This document shows positions 16,235 to 22,261 of a DNA stretch of 33,719 nt, in pieces. Numbering within the stretch: position 1 is the first letter of the stretch; the number at the start of each line of letters is the position of its first letter. The notes below the pieces were generated by a model. The model made no database searches and was not told the origin of the DNA. It worked only from the letters and a program-made list of their open reading frames with translations. Where the stretch lies: NCBI GenBank assembly GCA_051881635.1, contig JBJEQG010000160.1, forward strand, positions 1 to 33,719, in the 5' to 3' direction. The position numbers were made by a program, and so were the translations under genes. This DNA comes from JBJEQG01 sp051881635 (GTDB taxonomy: Bacteria; Bacillota; Clostridia; Oscillospirales; Acutalibacteraceae).

Positions 16235-16258
16235 TGGAATTACCTCCTGAATTTTTTA

Positions 16259-16284
16259 TTTTAACCGACCAAGGTCGTTTAAAA
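16259..16284. promoter_or_regulatory. 26-bp palindrome at the ppdK transcription start
   Basis: Arms of 12 bases (16259-16270 and 16273-16284) around a central AA, with one mismatched pair. It covers about +1 to +22 relative to the predicted start near 16280. The position fits a repressor operator; as RNA the 2-base loop would be strained. It matches no operator consensus I know. Confidence 0.5.
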
Positions 16285-16286
16285 GC

Positions 16287-16292
16287 ATTATA
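16287..16292 (-). promoter_or_regulatory. Extended -10 element of the ppdK promoter
   Basis: On the minus strand TGTTATAAT, a consensus extended -10. At 17-base spacing the -35 is poor (TAGAAA), so the promoter probably relies on the extended -10 or on an activator. Confidence 0.6.
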
Positions 16293-16395
16293 ACATATAA
16301 TTTGAAAAATTTCTATTGTTTTTGAAAAAATTTTTCTTTATTCTATAAAATTTTCGGGTAAATTTTATGACACTTTAAACAAATTTAATTCATAA

Positions 16396-16509
16396 AATAA
16401 GAAAAATGTCGATAAAAGCACCGAAAAAATAGGGGATAAATACGAACTTGTTGGATTTACAGAACCTAATGATGTGACAAAACAACAGAATTCCACGCTT
16501 AAAGTATAA
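16396..16509 (+). pseudogene. Possible remnant of a coding sequence (C-terminal tail)
   Basis: A 37-codon open stretch after a stop at 16393-16395, ending in TAA at 16507-16509, without ATG/GTG/TTG near its beginning and without a ribosome-binding site. The translation (ending GDKYELVGFTEPND then VTKQQNSTLKV) looks like ordinary soluble protein, unlike the AT-rich spacer around it. It may be the decayed end of a lost gene, or chance. Confidence 0.25.
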
Positions 16510-16630
16510 CATTCCCCAAAAGTCTTGTCAATCTTCTTTGGAAAAATTAAAAAGATTGTCGGTATAGATTTTTTGGACTATATGTGGTAACATAATTTTA
16601 TATTTATAATGAGAATACGGAGGGAAAAAA

Positions 16631-17626
16631 TTGGAAAATTATTTTTGTGCGGTTATATTAGCCGGCGGTGAGGGCAAACGCATGAAGTCCGAAAAACCAA
16701 AGGCATTGTCGGAGGTTTTGTTTCAGCCCATGCTTCAATGGGTTTTGGACGCTGTTCGTGCCGCCGGTATTGAGGATATTTGCGTTGTGACGGGATATAA
16801 AAAGGAATATATCGAAAGATATATTTCGGATTTGGAATATCCTGTTGAAACGGTGTATCAGGCGGAACGGCTCGGCACAGGTCATGCCGTTATGCAGGCT
16901 CAAAAATTTATTGAGGCACATAAAAGCGGCAAGGTTTTAATCTTAAACGGAGATGCTCCCTTTATGGACGGAGAAACGATTTGTAAGGCGGCAAAATTCC
17001 ATAATAACGATGCCCAAAACGGCTGTACGGTTATTACGGCGGCGGTTGACAATCCGACAGGATATGGCAGAATTATAAGAAAAGTCGAAAATGGTCAAAG
17101 TACGGATATACTTCAATGCATTGTTGAAGAAAAAGAGGCTACGCCGGAACAACGCTTTGTTCGGGAAATCAATTCAGGTGCGATGTGGTTTCAGGCGGAG
17201 GCGTTGCTGAATGCTTTAAATCAGCTTGTGCCGAGTGAAAAGACGGGAGAATATTATTTGACGGATACGATTGAAATTATCCGCAAAAACGGACAAAATG
17301 TCTATGCTTTTCAGACGGAAAATGCTGAGGCGGTTTTAGGTGCAAATGACTGTTTGCAACTTCATCAGTTGAACGAAACAGCCCGTCAACATATTTTGGC
17401 GGACTTTATGAGAAACGGTGTTAATATCCCCTGTACGGACGGTGTTATAATAGGCAAAAATGTCCGTATCGGCAAAGGCGTAACATTACTGCCGTCAACA
17501 ATACTGAAAAACGGTACGATTATCGGAAACGGCTGTACGATTGGACCTGCCGTACTGTTAGATTGCTGTACGGTTGGGGATAATAAAACCATAGTCTGTG
17601 GCTGTTTTGAGAAAGAAATTCTATAA
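16631..17626 (+). CDS. GlmU-like UDP-N-acetylglucosamine pyrophosphorylase, short form
   Basis: A 331-residue nucleotidyltransferase. The N-terminal ~225 residues match the uridylyltransferase domain of GlmU: AVILAGGEGKRMKSEKPKAL, AERLGTGHAVMQA, LILNGDAPFM and REINSGAMWF are all intact. It probably makes UDP-GlcNAc for peptidoglycan. The C-terminal left-handed beta-helix is cut short: only about four hexapeptide coils (IIGKNVRIGKGV to TIGPAVLLDCCTVGD) are present. The acetyltransferase active site of the ~455-residue bifunctional enzyme is absent. It starts at a TTG with GGAGGG 7 bases upstream. The order glmU-prs is conserved in Bacillota, which supports the assignment. GlcN-1-P acetylation would need another enzyme. 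Confidence 0.85.
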   Translation: MENYFCAVILAGGEGKRMKSEKPKALSEVLFQPMLQWVLDAVRAAGIEDICVVTGYKKEYIERYISDLEYPVETVYQAERLGTGHAVMQAQKFIEAHKSGKVLILNGDAPFMDGETICKAAKFHNNDAQNGCTVITAAVDNPTGYGRIIRKVENGQSTDILQCIVEEKEATPEQRFVREINSGAMWFQAEALLNALNQLVPSEKTGEYYLTDTIEIIRKNGQNVYAFQTENAEAVLGANDCLQLHQLNETARQHILADFMRNGVNIPCTDGVIIGKNVRIGKGVTLLPSTILKNGTIIGNGCTIGPAVLLDCCTVGDNKTIVCGCFEKEIL

Positions 17627-17734
17627 TTTCACAAAAGGACTTTGTGCAGAATTTCCCATAATTTGAGGATTGAATTTAAATTTTACGCAAAGTCTACAAG
17701 ATTTTGGCAAAAAATATCTTTAAATGACAAAAAC

Positions 17735-17763
17735 TTGATTTTTTCGCTTAAAGGTATTACAAT
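17735..17763 (+). promoter_or_regulatory. Promoter of prs
   Basis: TTGATT (17735-17740), 17 bases and TACAAT (17758-17763). Predicted start near 17770, about 55 nt before the ATG. Confidence 0.6.
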
Positions 17764-17824
17764 ATTATTCGGATCGTTTTTAGGTTTTCATAGAATATTT
17801 CAAGCATTTAGGAGGACGAGTCAA

Positions 17825-18784
17825 ATGAATTTTCATGGCAAGGACATAAAAATCTTTACCTGTAACTCCAACATTGCAGTCGCTCAGCAGATTGCATCAT
17901 GTTTGGACATTCCCGTTGGCAAATCAGAAGTTGCACATTTCAGTGACGGAGAAATTTCCGTATCTTTACACGAGTCTGTCAGAGGTTCAGAGTGCTTTAT
18001 CGTTCAGTCAACCTGTGCTCCCGTTAATGATAACATCATGGAGCTGCTGATTATGATTGACGCCATGAAGCGTGCGTCTGCCGCAAGAATTACCGCCGTT
18101 ATCCCGTATTTCGGCTATGCCCGTCAAGACCGTAAAGCAAAGGCAAGAGATCCGATTTCCGCAAAATTGGTTGCAGATTTGATTACATCTGCCGGTGCGG
18201 ACAGAGTTTTGACAATGGATTTGCACGCTGCACAAATTCAGGGTTTCTTCAATATCCCTGTTGACCATTTGGTTGGTCAGCCGATTTTGGCAAACCACTT
18301 CAAGAAAATGATTAACGGTGATCCGAACGATTATGTTGTTGTTTCACCTGATTTCGGTTCTGTTACAAGAGCAAGAAACTTTGCAACAAGATTGGGCTGT
18401 TCTATTGCCATTATTGACAAGAGAAGACCGAAAGCAAATGTTTGTGAGGTTATGAACATCATTGGCGAGGTTGAAGGCAAGAAAGTTATTCTTGTGGACG
18501 ATATGATTGATACTGCCGGTACACTTTGCAATGCCGCAAAAGCGGTTGTTGAAATGGGCGGTGCGACTGAGGTTTATGCCGGTGCGACACACGCAGTTCT
18601 TTCCGGTCCTGCAACCGAGCGTATCGCAAACAGTGTTATCAAGGAGTTAATCCTCCTCGATACAATTCCTGTTCCACAGGAGAAAATGCTTGATAAATAT
18701 ACAATTCTTCCTGTTGCCCCTGTATTTGCTGAGGCAATCGAAAGAATTTATGAGGATAAGCCGGTATCCTCTATTTCTCTCTAA
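17825..18784 (+). CDS. prs: Ribose-phosphate pyrophosphokinase
   Basis: A 319-residue PRPP synthetase, full length for the class I family. It makes PRPP from ribose 5-phosphate and ATP for nucleotide, His and Trp synthesis. Motifs: FSDGEISV, the ATP loop region PYFGYARQDRKAKARDPISAK, the divalent-metal HAAQIQGFF, and the PRPP-binding loop VILVDDMIDTAGT. The frame is open from 17642, but the ATG at 17825 has AGGAGG 9 bases upstream and begins at the family N-terminus. It lies 198 bases downstream of the GlmU-like gene with its own promoter, and is followed by a hairpin terminator. Confidence 0.96.
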   Translation: MNFHGKDIKIFTCNSNIAVAQQIASCLDIPVGKSEVAHFSDGEISVSLHESVRGSECFIVQSTCAPVNDNIMELLIMIDAMKRASAARITAVIPYFGYARQDRKAKARDPISAKLVADLITSAGADRVLTMDLHAAQIQGFFNIPVDHLVGQPILANHFKKMINGDPNDYVVVSPDFGSVTRARNFATRLGCSIAIIDKRRPKANVCEVMNIIGEVEGKKVILVDDMIDTAGTLCNAAKAVVEMGGATEVYAGATHAVLSGPATERIANSVIKELILLDTIPVPQEKMLDKYTILPVAPVFAEAIERIYEDKPVSSISL

Positions 18785-18802
18785 CTTGAAATATTATCTA
18801 TG

Positions 18803-18840
18803 GCAAGGCAAAGGCTTGTAAAGAGTCTTTGCCTTGCTTT
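18803..18840 (+). terminator. Probable terminator of prs
   Basis: A 14-bp inverted repeat (18803-18816 and 18824-18837) with one wobble pair, followed by a weak T tail (TTTGTATT). Read-through into the KptA gene is possible, as no strong promoter was seen for it. Confidence 0.6.
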
Positions 18841-18874
18841 GTATTATTCAAAAACTATGAAAGAAGGCAATAAA

Positions 18875-19405
18875 ATGGATAAAGTTAAAATCAGCCAACA
18901 AATCGCTTTTTTGCTCCGACACAAAAAAGGTTTTACTGCGAAAAACGGTTTTGTTTCAACAGAAAAACTGATTGCGGAAGTGCAGAAGCAATATCCCGAT
19001 TTTTCAACGGAACTTTTAGAAGAAATTGTTGCTGAGGACAACAAACAGCGGTATTCTTTTTCCAAAGACCATAAACAAATCCGTGCTAATCAAGGTCATT
19101 CAACAGGTGTGCAGATTGATTTTGAAGTTAAAACGCCGCCGCCAGTTCTCTATCATGGAACGGCAAAGCATACTTTGGACAAAATATGCAAAGAGGGAAT
19201 AAAAAGCATGAGCCGTGACTATGTACAGCTTTCTGAGGACTATAATACGGCAGTAACGGTAGGAAACCGTCATGGGATACCTGTGGTTTTGAAAGTTGAT
19301 ACGGTAAAAATGCTGAATGACGGTTGTGTATTCAAAATTTCTGAAAATGGTGTTTGGCTTATATCTTATGTTGCTCCACAATATATTGAGGTATTTGAAG
19401 GATAA
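18875..19405 (+). CDS. kptA: RNA 2'-phosphotransferase (Tpt1/KptA family)
   Basis: A 176-residue, full-length member of the Tpt1/KptA family, which uses NAD+ to remove a 2'-phosphate from RNA, giving ADP-ribose 1'',2''-cyclic phosphate. The conserved catalytic residues are visible: Arg15-His16 in LLRHKKG, Arg70 in IRANQGHS, the NAD-binding HGT (94-96) in LYHGTAKHT, and the SRDYVQLSEDYNTA region. In eukaryotes it acts in tRNA splicing; bacteria lack that pathway and its natural substrate is debated. The start at 18875 is chosen over upstream ATGs because AAGAAGG is 7 bases before it. It lies alone between prs and the Fur-family gene. Confidence 0.9.
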   Translation: MDKVKISQQIAFLLRHKKGFTAKNGFVSTEKLIAEVQKQYPDFSTELLEEIVAEDNKQRYSFSKDHKQIRANQGHSTGVQIDFEVKTPPPVLYHGTAKHTLDKICKEGIKSMSRDYVQLSEDYNTAVTVGNRHGIPVVLKVDTVKMLNDGCVFKISENGVWLISYVAPQYIEVFEG

Positions 19406-19503
19406 CAACATCAAAAAAATATTGACAAAAAGCATAAATAAAAAGCCTTTAAAAAGCAAAATTTAATAAAATAGTAAAAAAATAAGGTTAAATTATTCAT
19501 GAA

Positions 19504-19524
19504 TTAGAATTATAATAATTCTAA
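19504..19524 (+). promoter_or_regulatory. Per box overlapping the promoter of the Fur/rubrerythrin operon
   Basis: A perfect 10-1-10 palindrome centred on 19514. The 15 bases 19510-19524 match the Bacillus Per box TTATAATNATTATAA with one mismatch. A TATAAT (19511-19516) lies inside it, so a bound repressor would block the -10 element. The start would be near 19523, just ahead of the AGGAGGG used by the regulator gene. Confidence 0.8.
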
Positions 19525-19538
19525 AAGGAGGGTTTCCT

Positions 19539-19913
19539 GTGACACCGAGCGGAAAAATAATTTTAGATATGGTCAATGGTTCAAGTCAACATTTGACGGC
19601 GGAAGCAATATATCAAATGCTACAAACGAATGAAAAAAAGATGTCGTTGGCAACTGTATATAATAATCTTAACTCTTTGTGCGAAGAAGGGTTTATTAAA
19701 AGACTGTCTATCGAAGGCAAGCCGGATTATTATGATAAAGTGACACGCCATGACCATTTGATATGTAAAAAATGCGGAAAGATATTTGATTTAACTCTTG
19801 ACGATATGACAAAAGATTTTGAAAAAAAGATTGGTGTCAGCCTCGAATCCTACGACCTGAAATTATACTATATATGTGAAGATTGCAAAGGAAAGGTGAG
19901 CGACAATGGATAA
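19539..19913 (+). CDS. Fur-family repressor, probably PerR-type
   Basis: A 124-residue Fur-family metalloregulator. The winged helix includes LTAEAIYQML and the recognition helix MSLATVYNNLNSLCEEG. The dimerization half has RHDHLICKKCG with the His ligands and the first CxxC, and the second CxxC (CEDC) near the end forms the structural zinc site. The first ~10 residues of typical PerR are missing at this GTG start, which is fixed by AGGAGGG 7 bases upstream. The Per box over its promoter and the rubrerythrin gene behind it argue for a peroxide sensor. However, the HDH pattern and the spacing of the upstream Asp are also compatible with Fur, so the name is left open. It overlaps the next gene by 8 bases. 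Confidence 0.87.
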   Translation: MTPSGKIILDMVNGSSQHLTAEAIYQMLQTNEKKMSLATVYNNLNSLCEEGFIKRLSIEGKPDYYDKVTRHDHLICKKCGKIFDLTLDDMTKDFEKKIGVSLESYDLKLYYICEDCKGKVSDNG

Positions 19914-21093
19914 GAAATCCATGTATAAATTGACATACGGATTGTTTGTTTTGACCGCCAAAGACGGAGATAAAGACAACGGCTGTATTGTCAATACCGT
20001 AACACAGGTGACGACTGAACCAAACAGAATTACGGTTGCCGTCAATAAGAAAAACTATACCCATGATATGATTGTAAAAACAGGGATATTTAATGTTTCA
20101 ATTCTTTCCGATAAATCGAAATTTGAAACATACAAACATTGGGGTTTCCAAAGCGGCCGTGATACGGACAAATTGGCGTCTGTTACATTCAGCCGAAGTG
20201 AAAACGGTTTGGCGTATATTACTAATGAAACAAATGCCTTTCTTTCAGCAAAAGTTGTATCTATGACGGATTTGGGGACGCATACCCTGTTCCTTGCCGA
20301 TGTAACTGACGGTGCTGTGCTTTCAAATGATGAGTCCGTAACTTATAGCTTTTATCAGAAAAATATTAAAAATGCACCATCCCCGACAGCACAGAAAAAA
20401 GGTTTTGTATGTACAGTATGCGGTTACATTTATGAAGGGGACACACTGCCGGACGATTTTGTATGTCCTTGGTGCAAGCACCCGGCGTCAGATTTTATTC
20501 CTTTGAATATTGACGATAAACAAATTGAAACATCAGAAAAAACGGAGGTAAAGCACATGAACAAGTATGCAGGCACAAAAACAGAAAAAAATTTGGAGGC
20601 GGCTTTTTCAGGAGAGTCAGAGGCAAGAAATAAGTACACTTATTTTGCGTCTGTTGCCAAAAAAGAGGGGTATGAGCAAATTGCCGCCCTTTTCCTGAAA
20701 ACAGCGGAGAATGAAAAAGAACACGCTAAGATGTGGTTCAAGGAACTTCAAGGAATTGGCACAACAGCGGAAAATTTGGCGGCAGCGGCTGACGGTGAAA
20801 ACTACGAATGGACAGATATGTATGAATCATTCGCAAAAACAGCCGAAGAAGAAGGATTTACCGAACTTGCGGCAAAATTCCGTATGGTTGGTGCGATTGA
20901 AAAGCACCACGAGGAGCGTTACAGAGCTTTGCTTAAAAATGTGGAAACAGCGGCTGTATTCGAGAAAAGTGAAGTCAAGGTATGGGAGTGCAGAAACTGC
21001 GGACATATTGTTGTTGGCACAAAAGCTCCGGAAGTATGTCCCGTATGTAATCACCCGCAAAGCTATTTTGAACTTAATGCCAAAAATTATTAA
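19906..21093 (+). CDS. Flavin reductase - rubredoxin - rubrerythrin fusion protein
   Basis: A 395-residue three-module redox protein. Residues 1-155 are an FMN-binding flavin reductase-like domain. Residues 165-200 are a rubredoxin (Cys169, Cys172, Cys187, Cys190). Residues 218-395 are a complete rubrerythrin: a ferritin-like diiron domain (GESEARNKYTYFA, ENEKEHA, then AEEEGF and EKHHEERY) and a C-terminal rubredoxin-like site (CRNCG, CPVC). The first two modules together equal the high-molecular-weight rubredoxin of acetogens, an electron donor to peroxide- or oxygen-reducing proteins; here its acceptor is attached. The expected role is NAD(P)H-driven reduction of H2O2. A Shine-Dalgarno and ATG at 20557 mark the rubrerythrin boundary in frame. 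The gene overlaps the Fur-family gene and shares its Per-box promoter. Confidence 0.93.
   Translation: MDKKSMYKLTYGLFVLTAKDGDKDNGCIVNTVTQVTTEPNRITVAVNKKNYTHDMIVKTGIFNVSILSDKSKFETYKHWGFQSGRDTDKLASVTFSRSENGLAYITNETNAFLSAKVVSMTDLGTHTLFLADVTDGAVLSNDESVTYSFYQKNIKNAPSPTAQKKGFVCTVCGYIYEGDTLPDDFVCPWCKHPASDFIPLNIDDKQIETSEKTEVKHMNKYAGTKTEKNLEAAFSGESEARNKYTYFASVAKKEGYEQIAALFLKTAENEKEHAKMWFKELQGIGTTAENLAAAADGENYEWTDMYESFAKTAEEEGFTELAAKFRMVGAIEKHHEERYRALLKNVETAAVFEKSEVKVWECRNCGHIVVGTKAPEVCPVCNHPQSYFELNAKNY
20544..20559 (+). promoter_or_regulatory. Internal ribosome-binding site and start for free rubrerythrin
   Basis: GGAGG (20544-20548), 8 bases, then ATG (20557-20559), in frame with the fusion (Met218) and exactly at the canonical rubrerythrin N-terminus. 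It could initiate a 178-residue stand-alone rubrerythrin. Confidence 0.6.
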
Positions 21094-21107
21094 GTCTGTA
21101 TGACAGT

Positions 21108-21147
21108 AAAAAACCGTTCGGAATTTTTATTTTCCGAACGGTTTTTC
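21108..21147. terminator. Bidirectional terminator after the rubrerythrin fusion gene
   Basis: A perfect 15-bp inverted repeat (21109-21123 and 21132-21146) with A/T runs at both ends, between the convergent fusion gene and the SPFH gene. Confidence 0.9.
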
Positions 21148-21169
21148 TTATCTGAAAGTATATGTTCTA

Positions 21170-22066
21170 TTAGTTTGCAGCTCGTGAAGATTCATTTGTT
21201 GAAGGCTGGCTGTTGTCTGTAAGGTTCATTCCAAAAAGAAAGTTATCCGAACCGCCATAATAGGTCGGCATTTTTCCGTCCCATTTATTGATGTATTCCA
21301 AATAAAGGATTTTGTCGGAAAGCTGTTCGTTTTTGATTTTCATTGCCTCAGCTTCACCCTGAGCCTTTGTAATTTCCTGCTGTGCCTCTGTTTGAATACG
21401 CTCTAAATCATATTTAGCTTTCAAGGCGTTTTGTTCGGCAATCTGCTTTTCTTCGATTGCGGCGTTAAAGGCATCGCTAAACGAAAAATTTGTAATATTA
21501 AAGCTGTCAATAATGATATACTTATTTTTCAGCTTTTCCTGCAAAAGCGTTTTCATACCCTCAGAAACTTCGGAACGCTTTGTAATCAATTCCTCTGCGG
21601 TATATTGTGAAGTAATTGATTTAATACATTCAGAAATAGCAGGGGAGATGATTGTGGACTCGTACTGCACACCGATATTTTGATAGAGGTCGCAGACATA
21701 ATCAGCGTTAACACGATAATTGACCGCAATAGAGCTTGTAATGGGCTGTAAATCCTTGCTGGCAGATGAGTTGTCTTCAATCTCTAACTTTTTTACCCTT
21801 GTGTCAATGATTTCAATTTCCTGTATGAAGGGAATTTTGAAAGCAATACCCTCATTATAAACCTTGCCTGAAACAGCACCCATATTGAGGAGAACGCCTT
21901 TTGAACCGGCAGGAACTTGGGTAATTGATGAGAAAATAAGAATGAGCAGAATAACGGCGATAACCGCAAGTGTAACGATAATCTTTAACCTTGTGTTCTT
22001 AATTTTCACTTCTTTTACTTTGCCCTCCTGTGCAGTGGTATTGACGAATTTGTCTTTGATGCTCAT
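21170..22066 (-). CDS. SPFH/prohibitin-family membrane protein
   Basis: A 298-residue prohibitin-type SPFH (band 7) protein. It has a short cytoplasmic N-terminus and one membrane segment (about residues 28-47). The SPFH domain starts at TQVPAGSKGVLLNMGAV and includes the YRVNADYVCDLYQNIG region. A helical coiled-coil stretch follows (EEKQIAEQNALKAKYDLERI and QAQQEITKAQGEAEAMK-like repeats), then a disordered tail. Such proteins form large membrane-associated oligomers and organise membrane microdomains or protect proteases; no partner is adjacent here. The frame is open to 22258, but the ATG at 22066 is preceded by AAAGGAAG (11 bases) and begins just before the conserved part. Own promoter at 22127-22155. 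Confidence 0.9.
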   Translation of the reverse strand: MSIKDKFVNTTAQEGKVKEVKIKNTRLKIIVTLAVIAVILLILIFSSITQVPAGSKGVLLNMGAVSGKVYNEGIAFKIPFIQEIEIIDTRVKKLEIEDNSSASKDLQPITSSIAVNYRVNADYVCDLYQNIGVQYESTIISPAISECIKSITSQYTAEELITKRSEVSEGMKTLLQEKLKNKYIIIDSFNITNFSFSDAFNAAIEEKQIAEQNALKAKYDLERIQTEAQQEITKAQGEAEAMKIKNEQLSDKILYLEYINKWDGKMPTYYGGSDNFLFGMNLTDNSQPSTNESSRAAN

Positions 22067-22126
22067 AAAAATGAACTTCCTTTCTGCAAAAATACAACCC
22101 GATAAGTTTGTGTTCGGGTTTTGATA

Positions 22127-22155
22127 AGTATAGCATAACTTTATATTCAAAACAA
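22127..22155 (-). promoter_or_regulatory. Promoter of the SPFH gene
   Basis: On the minus strand TTGTTT (22150-22155), 17 bases and TATACT (22127-22132) with an extended -10 TG. The ~50-nt leader contains a 7-bp hairpin (arms 22096-22102 and 22114-22120) followed by GTATTTTT, resembling a weak attenuator. Confidence 0.6.
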
Positions 22156-22210
22156 TAGATAAAATATGAATTTTAGTATAACAGGGATTTTTGCGGGAGA
22201 GAAGGGCAAA

Positions 22211-22249
22211 ATAAAAAGCAACCGCCCGAAAAGGGACGATTGCTTTTTT
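22211..22249 (-). terminator. Terminator of the large LRR_5 gene
   Basis: On the minus strand a stem of about 10 bp with one bulge and one G-U pair (22218-22243), followed by TTTTTATTTTG. Confidence 0.7.
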
Positions 22250-22261
22250 GTCAATCAATTT

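Larger units (their letters stand above)
16235..16630. other. Divergent intergenic region between ppdK and the glmU-like gene
   Basis: It holds the ppdK promoter and palindrome on the minus side and a short coding-like remnant (16396-16509). No strong promoter was found for the plus-strand glmU-like gene; TTGTCG (16556-16561), 17 bases and TATATG (16579-16584) is the best, weak candidate. Confidence 0.5.
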
